NCBI GenBank assembly: GCA_037074705.1
Contig: JAYJMR010000034.1
Location: forward strand, 124,001 to 188,000
Origin: Zhengitettix transpicula
Lineage: Eukaryota > Arthropoda > Insecta > Orthoptera > Tetrigidae
DNA length: 64,000 nt
Direction: 5' to 3'
Shown here: piece by piece, positions 1-12,110 of the stretch
Layout: the number at the start of each line of letters is the position of its first letter
How positions within the stretch are numbered: position 1 is the stretch's first letter
Translations under genes and position numbers: made by a program
The notes under the pieces: generated by a model
The model's input: only the letters and a program-made list of their open reading frames with translations
What the model was told of the DNA's origin: nothing
Databases searched by the model: none

Positions 1-3000
1 TTTAAAGAAACATTTCGAGCTTTTTAGACACATCATACAAATAATTTTTAAGAAAATGGCTCTACTTCTAATCCTGAAAAAGAGAAATATTTCAAAAAGT
101 TTTATTCGTATTCGAATTCTGATTTCATAAAAAATTTACGCATTTTTATTAAATTAAGACGAATTTTTTGAGAAAATTTTAAATATTAATGAACTTCTTA
201 CTGATGAATAACAAAAATATTTACCGTATTGTTCCGTGTAATTTTATGTGATTATAAATATATCGATATCTTGTACACTGTTAAGCTATCTACCAGATAT
301 CTCGCTAATAAAGTACAGATTCTGCATATACATCGCGATTCGGCTATTTGTAACCTTAATGCTTAGGGTTACGTCAAAAATACGCATTGCATCGCAATAC
401 AGTAGAGATATCTAAAAAAAAAAAACTTTATTTTATTAAAAATTACATTTTAAACCAAAATTCTGAGCTTTTTAGCCACATCATACAAATACATTTTACG
501 AAAGTAAGCTTACTTCTATTTACGATAAAGAAAAATATTTTGAATAGTTTTATTCGTATCAGAATTTTGATTTCATAAAAAATTTACTCAATTTCGCTAC
601 ATTAGGACGATTTTTTGAGACAATTTAAAAACTTTTTCAACGTCTAACTGATGAATAACAAAAACGTTTACCGTACTGTTCCTTGTAAATTTAAGTGACT
701 ATAAATATATCGATATCTTGAACACTGTTAAGCTATCTAACAGATATCTCACTAATAAAGTACAGATTATGCATATACATTGCTATTCGGCTATTTGTAA
801 CCTTTATGCTTTGGGTTTCGTCAAAATTACGCATTGCATCGCAAAACAGTAGAGATTTCTAAAAAAAACATACTTTTTTTAATTCAAAATTACATTTTAA
901 ACAAACATTCCGAGTTTTTTAGCCAAAAATACGAATAATTTTTAAGAAAATAGCTCTATTTCTAATCCTGAAAAAGATAAATATTTCGAAAAGTTTTATT
1001 CGTATTAGAATTCTGATTAAATAAAAAATTAACGCATTTTTATTACATTAAGACGAATTTTTTGTTAAAATTTTAAATATTTTTGAACTTCTTACTGATG
1101 AATAACAAAAATATTTACCGTATTGTTCCGTGTAATTTTATGTTATTATAAAAATATCGATATCTTGTACACTGTTAAGCTATCTAACATATATCTCGCT
1201 AATAAAGTACAGATTCTGCATGTATGTTGCGATTCGGCTATTTGTAACCTTTATGCTTAACGTTTCGTCAAAATTACGCATTACATCGTTAAACAGTAGA
1301 GATATCTAAAAAAAACATACTTTATTTAATTCAAAATTACGATTTTTAAGGAACATTCCGAGCTTTTTAGCTACATCATACGAATAATTTTTAAGAAAAT
1401 GGCTCTATTTCGAATCCTAAAAAGAGAAATATTTCGAAAAGTTTTATTCGTATTAAAATTCTGATTTCATAAAAAATTTACGCATTTTCATTACATAAAG
1501 ACGAAATTTTTGAGAAAATTTTAAATATTTATGAACTTCTTGTTGATGAATAAAAGAAATATTTACCGTATTGTTCCGAGTAAATTTATGTGATTATAAA
1601 TATATCGATATCTTGTACACTGTTAAGCTATCTAACAGATACCTCGCTAATAATGTAGAGATTCTGCAGATTCATTGCGATTCGGCTATTTGTAACCTCT
1701 ATGCTTAGGGTATCGTCATAATTACGCATTTCATCGCAAAACAGAAGAGATATCTAAAAAACAAACTTTATTTTATTACAAAATACATTTTAAATAAATA
1801 TTTCGAGCATTTTATCCACATCATACAAATACTTTTTAAGAAAATGGCTCAACTTCTATTTCCGATAAAGAAAAATATTTTGAAAACTTTATTCGTATCA
1901 GAATTCTGATTACATAAAAAATTTACTCAATTTCGCTACATTAGGACAATTTTTTTGAGACAATTTAAAATATTTTTCAACGTCTAACTGATAAATAACA
2001 AAAATGTTTACCGTAATAATCCGTGTAAGATTAAGTGATTATAAATATATCGATATCTTGAACACTGTTAAGAAATCTAACTGAAAACTCGCTAATAAAG
2101 TACAGACTCTGCATGTACGTTGCGATTCGGCTATTTGTAACCTTTAAGCTTAGGGTTTCGTCAAAATTACGCATTGCATGGAAAAACAGTATAGATATCT
2201 AAAAAAAACATACTTTACTTAACTCAAAATTACATTTTAAAACAACATTTCGAGCTTTTTAGCCACATCATACGAATACTTGTTTAGAAAATGGCTCAAC
2301 TTCTAATCCTGAAAAAGAGAAATATTTTGAAAAGTTTTATTCGTATTCGAATTCTGATTTCATAAAAAATTTACGCATTTTTATTACATTAAGACGCAAT
2401 TTTTGAGAAGATTTTAAATATTTACGAACTTCTTACTGATGAATAACAAAAATATTTACCGTATTGTTCCGTGTAATTTTATGTGATTATAAATATATCG
2501 ATATCTTGTACACTGTTAAGCTATCTAACAGATATCTCGCTAATAAAGTACAGATTCTGCATATACTTTGCGATTCGGCTATTTGTAACCTTAATGCTTA
2601 GGGTTACGTCAAAATTACGCATTGCATCGCAAAACAGTAAAGATATCTAAAAAAACATACTTTATTTAATTCAAAATTACATTTTAAACAAACATTCCGA
2701 GCTTTTTAGCAACATCATACAAATACTTTTTAAGAAAATGGATCTACTTCTAATCCTGAAAAAGAGAAATATTTTGAAAAGTTTTATTCGTATTAGAATT
2801 CTGATTTCATAAAAAATTTACGCATTTTCATTACATTAAGACGCAATTTTTGAGAAGATTTTAAATATTTACGAACTTCTTACTGATGAATAACAAAATA
2901 ATTTACCGTATTGTTTTGTGTAAATTTATGTGATTGTAAATATATCGATATATTGAACACTGTTAAGCTATCTAACAGATATCTCGTTAATAAGGTACAG

Positions 3001-4931
3001 ATTCTGCATATACATTGCGATTCGGCTATTTGTAACCTTTATGCTTAGGGTTTCGTAAAAATTACGCATTGCATCGCAAATCAGTAGAGATATCTAAAAA
3101 CATATACTTTATTTAATTCAAAATTACATTTTTAACGAACATTCCTAGCTTTTTAGCCACATCATACAAATACATTTAAAGAAAATGGCTCTATCTCTAT
3201 TTCCGATAAAGAAAAATATTTCAAATAGTTTATTCGTATCAGAATTCAGATTTTATAAAAAATTTACTCAATTTCGCTAAATTAGGTCGATTTTTTTGAT
3301 ACAATTTAAAAAAATTGTCAACGTCTAACTAATGAATAATAAAAATGTTTAACGTATTGTTCCGTAAAAATTTAAGTGATTATAAATATATCGATATCTT
3401 GAACATTATTAAGAAATCTAACTGACAACTCGCTAATAAAGCATAGATTCTGCATGTACGTAGCGATTCGGCTATTTGTAACCTTTATGCTTAGGGTTTC
3501 GTCAAAATTACGCCTTGCATCGCAAAACAGTAGAGATATCTAAAAAAATAAACTTTATTTAATTCAAAATTACATTTTAAACGAACATTCCGAGCTCTTT
3601 AGCCACATCATACAAATACAATTAAAGAAAATGGCTCCATCTCTATTTTCGATAAAGAAAAATATTTCGAAAAGTTTTATTCGTATCAGATATCTGATTT
3701 CATAAAAATATTACTCAATTTCGGTAAATTAGGACGATTTTTTTGAGACAATTTAAAATATTTTTTAACGTCTAACTGATGAATAACAAAAATGTTTACC
3801 GTGTTGTTCCGTGTAAATTTAAGTGATAATAAATATATCGAAATCTTGAACACTGTTAAGCTATCTAACAGATATCTCGTTAATAAAGTACAGATTCCGC
3901 ATATACATTGCGATTCGGCTATTTGTAACCCTTATGCTTGGGGTTTCGTCAAAATTACGCATTGCATCGCAAAACAGTAGAGATATCTAAAAAAATAAAC
4001 TTTATTTAATTCAAATTTACATTTTAAACGAACATTCCGAGCTTTTTAGCCACTTCATACAAATACATTTTATGAAAATGGTTTAATCTCTATTTACGAT
4101 AAAGAAAAATATTTGGAAAAGTTTTATTCGTATCAGAATTCTGATTTCATAAAAAATTTACTCAATTTCGCTACATTAGGACGATTTTTTTTAGACAATT
4201 TAAAATATTTTTTAACGTCTAACTAATGAATAATAAAAATGTTTAACGTATTGTTCCGTAAAAATTTAAGTGATTATAAATATATTGATATCTTGAACAC
4301 TGTTAAAAAATCTAACTGAAAACTCGCTAATAAAGTACGGATTCTGCATGTTTGTTGCGATTCGGCTGTTTGTAACCTTTATGATAAGGGTTTCGTCAAA
4401 ATTACGCATTGCATCGCAAAACAGTAGAGATATCTAAAAAAACATACTTTATTTAATTAAAATATACATTTTAAACACACATTCCGAGCTTTTAGCCACA
4501 TCATACAAATACTTTTTGAGAAAATGGCTCTACTTCTAATCCTAAAAAAGAGAAATATTTGGAAAAGTTTTATTCGTATTAGAATTCTGATTTCATAAAA
4601 AATTGACGCATTTTCATTACATTAAGACGAATTTTTTGTGAAAATTTTAAATATTTTTGAACTTGTTTTTGATGAATAACAATAATATTTACCGTAATCT
4701 TCCGTGTAAATTTATGTGATTATAAAAATAAAGATATCTGGTACACTGTTAAGCTATCAAACAGATATCTCGCTAGTAAAGTACAGATTCTGAATATACA
4801 TTGAGATTCGGCTATTTCTAACCTTTATGCATAATGTTTCGTCAAAACTACGCATTGCATCGCAAAACAGTAGACTTATCTAAAAAAACATACTTTATTT
4901 AATACAAAATTACATTTTACACAAACATTAC

Positions 4932-5582
4932 GAGTTTTTTAGCCACATCATACAAATACTTTTTAAGAAAATGGCTCTACTTCTAATCCAGAAAACGAGA
5001 AATTTTTCGAAAAGTTTTACTCGTATTAGAATTCTGATTACATAAAAAACTAACGCATTTTCATTACATTAAAAATAATTTTTTGTGACAATTTTAAATA
5101 TTTTTGAACTTCTTTTTGATGAATAACAAAAATATTTACCGTATTCTTCCGTTTAAATTTATGTAATTATAAAAATAACGATATCTGGTACACTGTTAAG
5201 GTATCTAACAGATATCTCGCTAATAAAGTACAGATTACGCATATATATATTGCGATTAGGCTATTTGTAATATTTATGCTTAGGGTTTCGTAAAATTTTA
5301 AATATTTTTAAACCACTTCCTGGAGAATAACAAAGATATTTACCGTATTGTACCGTGTAAATTTATGTGATTATAAAAATATTGATATCTAGTACACTGT
5401 AAAGCTATCTAACAGATATCTCGCTAATATAGTACAGATTCTTAATATACTTTGCGATTCGGCTATTTGTAACCTTTATGCTTAGGGCTTCGTCAAAATA
5501 ACGCATTCTTTCGCAAAACAGTAGAGATATCTAAAAAAACATACTTTATTTTATTCAAAATTACATTTTAAACAAACATTCC
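4932..5582 (+). repeat. Deletion-fused double monomer, copy 1
   Basis: Two monomers are fused by a loss of roughly 245 bp. The first runs normally to TTAGGGTTTCGT at about 5,291, then passes directly to AAAATTTTAAATATTTTT, which normally lies in the middle of the next monomer. The spacing of landmarks is 651 bp instead of about 893. AAAATT occurs at both parental edges, so a microhomology-mediated or replication-slippage deletion is plausible. Confidence 0.88.
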
Positions 5583-6476
5583 GAGCTTTTAAGCCACATC
5601 ATACAAATACTTTTTAAGAAAATGGCTCTACTTCTAATCCAATAAACGAGAAATATTTCGAAATTTTTACTCGTAATTAAATTCTGATTCCATAAAAAAC
5701 TAACGCATTTTCATTACATTAAAACAAATTTTTTGTGAAAATTTTAAATATTTTTGAACTTCTAACAGATGAATAACAAAAATATTTACCGTATTGTTCC
5801 GTGTTAATTTATGTGATTATAAAAACATCGATATCTTGTACACTGTTAAGGTATCTAACAGATATCTCGCTAATAAAGTACAGATTCTGAATATACATTG
5901 CGATTCGGCTATTTGTAACCTTTATGCTTAGGGTTTCGTCAAAATTACGCTTTGCATCGGAAAACAGTAGAGATATCTAAAAAAAACCTACTTTATTTTA
6001 TTCATAATTACGGATTAAACAAACATTCCAAGCATTTTAGCCACATCATACGAATACTTTTTTAAAAAATGACCTAATTCTCTTTCCGATAAAAAAAATA
6101 TTTCGAATAGTTTTATTTGTATCAGAATTCTGATTACATAAAAAATTTACTCAATTTCGCTACATTAGGACGATTTTTTTGAACCACAATTTAAAATATT
6201 TTCAACGTCTAACTGATGAATAACAAAAATGTTTACCGTAATGTTCCGTGTAAGTTTAAGTGATTATAAATATATCGATATCTAGAACACTGTTAAGATG
6301 TCTAACTAAAAACTCGCGAATAAAGTACAGGTTCTGCAAAAACGTTGAAATTCGGCTATTTGTAACCTTTATGCTTAGGGTTTCGTCAAAATTACGCATT
6401 ACATCGCTAAACAGTTGCGATTTTTTAAAAAACATACTTTATTTTATTCAAAATTACATTTTTAACAAACATTAAG

Positions 6477-6488
6477 GTCATATATGAC
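6477..6488. repeat. 12 bp perfect palindrome replacing the monomer landmark
   Basis: Where other monomers read CCGAGCTTTTTAGCC, this one reads AAGGTCATATATGAC at the same length, so about 13 bases are exchanged without an indel. GTCATATATGAC is its own reverse complement. The paralogous monomer at 12,954 has GTCATTTATGAC, where one base breaks the palindrome. No function is evident. Confidence 0.75.
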
Positions 6489-7135
6489 ACATCATACGAA
6501 TACTTTTTAAGAAAATGTCTCTTCTTCTAATCCTGAAAAAGAGAAATATTTCGAAAAGTTTTCTTCGTATTAGAATTCTGATTTCATAAAAAAATTACGC
6601 ATTTTCATTACATGAAGACGAATGTTTAAAAAATTTTAAAAATTTATGAACTTCTCACTGATGATTAACAAAAATATTTACTGTATTGTTCCGTGTTAAT
6701 TTATGTGATATAAATAAATCGATATCTTGTACTCTGTTAACATATTTAACTGATATCTCGCTAATAAAGTACAGATTATGCATGTATGTTGCGATTCGGC
6801 TATTTGTAACCTTTATGCTTAACGTTTCGTCAAAATTACGCATTACATCGTTAAACAGTAGAGATATCTAAAAAAAACATACTTTATTTAATTCAAAATT
6901 ACGATTTTTAAGGAACATTCCGAGCTTTTTAGCTACATCATACGAATAATTTTTAAGAAAATGGCTCTATTTCGAATCCTAAAAAGAGAAATATTTCGAA
7001 AAGTTTTATTCGTATTAAAATTCTGATTTCATAAAAAATTTACGCATTTTCATTACATAAAGACGAAATTTTTGAGAAAATTTTAAATATTTATGAACTT
7101 CTAGTTGATGAATAAAAGAAATATTTACCGTATTG

Positions 7136-7179
7136 TTCCGAGTAAATTTATGTGATTTTCCGAGTAAATTTATGTGATT
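7136..7179 (+). repeat. 22 bp direct microduplication inside a monomer
   Basis: Bases 7136-7157 (starting TTCCGAGTAAATTT and ending GTGATT) are repeated exactly at 7158-7179. The duplication explains why this monomer interval (6922 to 7390) is 468 bp rather than 446. It is absent from the paralogous place near 1,575, so it arose after the large duplication or at the event that added the extra monomer. Confidence 0.9.
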
Positions 7180-7640
7180 ATAAATATATCGATATCTTGT
7201 ACACTGTTAAGCTATCTAACAGATATCTCGCTAATAAAGTACAGATTCTGCATATATATTGCGATTCGGCTACTTGTAACCTTTATGATTAGGGTTTCGT
7301 CAAAATTACGCATTGCATCGCAAAACAGTAGAGATATCTAAAAAAACATACTTTAATTAATTAAGAAATACATTTTAAACGAACATTCCGAGCTCTTTAG
7401 CCACATCATTCAAATACTTTTTAAGAAAATGGCTCTACTTCTAATCCTGAAAAAGAGAAATATTTGGAAAAGTTTTATTCGTATTTGAATTCTGATTTCA
7501 TAAAAAATTGACGTATTTTCATTACATTAAGACGAATTTTTTGTGACAATTTTAAATATTTTTGACCTTCTTACAGATGAATAACAAAAATATTTACCGT
7601 ATTGTTCCGAGTAAATTCATGTGATTATAAATATATCGAC
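7180..7640 (+). repeat. Extra monomer inserted in duplication copy 2 (approximate limits)
   Basis: Between the stretch matching 1219-1580 and the stretch matching 1640 onward, copy 2 has one additional class 1 monomer that copy 1 lacks. The offset rises from 5,562 to 6,031 here, which is one 447 bp monomer plus the 22 bp microduplication. The edges cannot be fixed to the base because flanking monomers are alike. Single-monomer gains of this kind are what unequal crossover between satellite copies produces. Confidence 0.78.
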
Positions 7641-10600
7641 ATCCTGTACACTGTTAAGCTATCTAACAGATACCTCGCTAATAATGTAGAGATTCTGCAG
7701 ATTCATTGCGATTCGGCTATTTGTAACCTCTATGCTTAGGGTATCGTCATAATTACGCATTTCATCGCAAAACAGAAGAGATATCTAAAAAACAAACTTT
7801 ATTTTATTACAAAATACATTTTAAATAAATATTTCGAGCATTTTATCCACATCATACAAATACTTTTTAAGAAAATGGCTCAACTTCTATTTCCGATAAA
7901 GAAAAATATTTTGAAAACTTTATTCGTATCAGAATTCTGATTACATAAAAAATTTACTCAATTTCGCTACATTAGGACAATTTTTTTGAGACAATTTAAA
8001 ATATTTTTCAACGTCTAACTGATAAATAACAAAAATGTTTACCGTAATAATCCGTGTAAGATTAAGTGATTATAAATATATCGATATCTTGAACACTGTT
8101 AAGAAATCTAACTGAAAACTCGCTAATAAAGTACAGACTCTGCATGTACGTTGCGATTCGGCTATTTGTAACCTTTAAGCTTAGGGTTTCGTCAAAATTA
8201 CGCATTGCATGGAAAAACAGTATAGATATCTAAAAAAAACATACTTTACTTAACTCAAAATTACATTTTAAAACAACATTTCGAGCTTTTTAGCCACATC
8301 ATACGAATACTTGTTTAGAAAATGGCTCAACTTCTAATCCTGAAAAAGAGAAATATTTTGAAAAGTTTTATTCGTATTCGAATTCTGATTTCATAAAAAA
8401 TTTACGCATTTTTATTACATTAAGACGCAATTTTTGAGAAGATTTTAAATATTTACGAACTTCTTACTGATGAATAACAAAAATATTTACCGTATTGTTC
8501 CGTGTAATTTTATGTGATTATAAATATATCGATATCTTGTACACTGTTAAGCTATCTAACAGATATCTCGCTAATAAAGTACAGATTCTGCATATACTTT
8601 GCGATTCGGCTATTTGTAACCTTAATGCTTAGGGTTACGTCAAAATTACGCATTGCATCGCAAAACAGTAAAGATATCTAAAAAAACATACTTTATTTAA
8701 TTCAAAATTACATTTTAAACAAACATTCCGAGCTTTTTAGCAACATCATACAAATACTTTTTAAGAAAATGGATCTACTTCTAATCCTGAAAAAGAGAAA
8801 TATTTTGAAAAGTTTTATTCGTATTAGAATTCTGATTTCATAAAAAATTTACGCATTTTCATTACATTAAGACGCAATTTTTGAGAAGATTTTAAATATT
8901 TACGAACTTCTTACTGATGAATAACAAAATAATTTACCGTATTGTTTTGTGTAAATTTATGTGATTGTAAATATATCGATATATTGAACACTGTTAAGCT
9001 ATCTAACAGATATCTCGTTAATAAGGTACAGATTCTGCATATACATTGCGATTCGGCTATTTGTAACCTTTATGCTTAGGGTTTCGTAAAAATTACGCAT
9101 TGCATCGCAAATCAGTAGAGATATCTAAAAACATATACTTTATTTAATTCAAAATTACATTTTTAACGAACATTCCTAGCTTTTTAGCCACATCATACAA
9201 ATACATTTAAAGAAAATGGCTCTATCTCTATTTCCGATAAAGAAAAATATTTCAAATAGTTTATTCGTATCAGAATTCAGATTTTATAAAAAATTTACTC
9301 AATTTCGCTAAATTAGGTCGATTTTTTTGATACAATTTAAAAAAATTGTCAACGTCTAACTAATGAATAATAAAAATGTTTAACGTATTGTTCCGTAAAA
9401 ATTTAAGTGATTATAAATATATCGATATCTTGAACATTATTAAGAAATCTAACTGACAACTCGCTAATAAAGCATAGATTCTGCATGTACGTAGCGATTC
9501 GGCTATTTGTAACCTTTATGCTTAGGGTTTCGTCAAAATTACGCCTTGCATCGCAAAACAGTAGAGATATCTAAAAAAATAAACTTTATTTAATTCAAAA
9601 TTACATTTTAAACGAACATTCCGAGCTCTTTAGCCACATCATACAAATACAATTAAAGAAAATGGCTCCATCTCTATTTTCGATAAAGAAAAATATTTCG
9701 AAAAGTTTTATTCGTATCAGATATCTGATTTCATAAAAATATTACTCAATTTCGGTAAATTAGGACGATTTTTTTGAGACAATTTAAAATATTTTTTAAC
9801 GTCTAACTGATGAATAACAAAAATGTTTACCGTGTTGTTCCGTGTAAATTTAAGTGATAATAAATATATCGAAATCTTGAACACTGTTAAGCTATCTAAC
9901 AGATATCTCGTTAATAAAGTACAGATTCCGCATATACATTGCGATTCGGCTATTTGTAACCCTTATGCTTGGGGTTTCGTCAAAATTACGCATTGCATCG
10001 CAAAACAGTAGAGATATCTAAAAAAATAAACTTTATTTAATTCAAATTTACATTTTAAACGAACATTCCGAGCTTTTTAGCCACTTCATACAAATACATT
10101 TTATGAAAATGGTTTAATCTCTATTTACGATAAAGAAAAATATTTGGAAAAGTTTTATTCGTATCAGAATTCTGATTTCATAAAAAATTTACTCAATTTC
10201 GCTACATTAGGACGATTTTTTTTAGACAATTTAAAATATTTTTTAACGTCTAACTAATGAATAATAAAAATGTTTAACGTATTGTTCCGTAAAAATTTAA
10301 GTGATTATAAATATATTGATATCTTGAACACTGTTAAAAAATCTAACTGAAAACTCGCTAATAAAGTACGGATTCTGCATGTTTGTTGCGATTCGGCTGT
10401 TTGTAACCTTTATGATAAGGGTTTCGTCAAAATTACGCATTGCATCGCAAAACAGTAGAGATATCTAAAAAAACATACTTTATTTAATTAAAATATACAT
10501 TTTAAACACACATTCCGAGCTTTTAGCCACATCATACAAATACTTTTTGAGAAAATGGCTCTACTTCTAATCCTAAAAAAGAGAAATATTTGGAAAAGTT

Positions 10601-10962
10601 TTATTCGTATTAGAATTCTGATTTCATAAAAAATTGACGCATTTTCATTACATTAAGACGAATTTTTTGTGAAAATTTTAAATATTTTTGAACTTGTTTT
10701 TGATGAATAACAATAATATTTACCGTAATCTTCCGTGTAAATTTATGTGATTATAAAAATAAAGATATCTGGTACACTGTTAAGCTATCAAACAGATATC
10801 TCGCTAGTAAAGTACAGATTCTGAATATACATTGAGATTCGGCTATTTCTAACCTTTATGCATAATGTTTCGTCAAAACTACGCATTGCATCGCAAAACA
10901 GTAGACTTATCTAAAAAAACATACTTTATTTAATACAAAATTACATTTTACACAAACATTAC

Positions 10963-11613
10963 GAGTTTTTTAGCCACATCATACAAATACTTTTTAAGAA
11001 AATGGCTCTACTTCTAATCCAGAAAACGAGAAATTTTTCGAAAAGTTTTACTCGTATTAGAATTCTGATTACATAAAAAACTAACGCATTTTCATTACAT
11101 TAAAAATAATTTTTTGTGACAATTTTAAATATTTTTGAACTTCTTTTTGATGAATAACAAAAATATTTACCGTATTCTTCCGTTTAAATTTATGTAATTA
11201 TAAAAATAACGATATCTGGTACACTGTTAAGGTATCTAACAGATATCTCGCTAATAAAGTACAGATTACGCATATATATATTGCGATTAGGCTATTTGTA
11301 ATATTTATGCTTAGGGTTTCGTAAAATTTTAAATATTTTTAAACCACTTCCTGGAGAATAACAAAGATATTTACCGTATTAAACCGTGTAAATTTATGTG
11401 ATTATAAAAATATTGATATCTAGTACACTGTAAAGCTATCTAACAGATATCTCGCTAATATAGTACAGATTCTTAATATACTTTGCGATTCGGCTATTTG
11501 TAACCTTTATGCTTAGGGCTTCGTCAAAATAACGCATTGTTTCGCAAAACAGTAGAGATATCTAAAAAAACATACTTTATTTTATTCAAAATTACATTTT
11601 AAACAAACATTCC
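10963..11613 (+). repeat. Deletion-fused double monomer, copy 2
   Basis: This is the same fusion as at 4932-5582, at an offset of 6,031 and with the same junction near 11,322. The deletion therefore predates the large duplication. The copies differ by a small change after the junction (TTGTACCGTG in copy 1, TTAAACCGTG here). Confidence 0.88.
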
Positions 11614-11654
11614 GAGCTTTTAAGCCACATCATACAAATACTTTTTAAGAAAAT

Positions 11655-12110
11655 GGCTGTACTTCTATTTCCGATAAAGAAAAATATTTGGAAAAGTTTT
11701 ATTCGTATCAGAATTCTGATTTCATAAAAATTAACTCAATTTCGCTACAATAGGACGATTTTTTTAAAAAAATTTAAAATATTTTTCAACGTCTAACTAA
11801 TGAATAACAAAAATGTTAACCGTATTGTTCCGCGTAAATTTAAGTGATTATAAATGTATTGATATCTTGATCACTGTTAAGAAATCTTACTGAAAACTCG
11901 CTAATTAAGTACAGATTCTGTAAGTAAGTTGCGATTCGGCTATTTGTAACCTTTATGCTTAGGGTTTCGTCAAAATTATGCATTGCATCGCAAAACAGTA
12001 GAGATACCAAAAAAAAACATACTTTATTTAATACAAAATTACATTTTACACGAACATTCCGAGCTTTTTAGCGACATCATACAAATACTTTTTAAGAAAA
12101 TGGCTCTACT
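11655..12110 (+). repeat. Second extra monomer in duplication copy 2 (approximate limits)
   Basis: After ATGGCTGTACTTCTATTTCC at about 11,653 the sequence follows a class 2 monomer for one unit, then returns to the class 1 sequence AATCCAATAAACGAG at 12,117. That sequence lies right at the paralogous place in copy 1 (5,639). The offset grows from 6,031 to 6,478, exactly one 447 bp monomer. Confidence 0.8.

Larger units (their letters stand above)
1219..6780 (+). repeat. Segmental tandem duplication, copy 1 (5,562 bp)
   Basis: This segment is copied immediately downstream. CATGTATGTTGCGATTCGG occurs at 1219 and at 6781, an offset of 5,562 that equals the segment length, so the two copies abut. 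It spans about 12.5 monomers, including the deletion-fusion monomer at 4932 and the palindromic oddity at 6477. Just upstream of 1219 and of 6781 the sequences differ (CTATCTAACATATATC versus CATATTTAACTGATATC), which places the junction close to this point. Confidence 0.93.

Noticed and set aside
3792..3980. 62-codon ATG frame, also at 9823-10011
   Set aside because: It is a chance frame in a diverged class 2 monomer. The second copy is due to the 5.56 kb duplication, and other monomers have stops in the same place.
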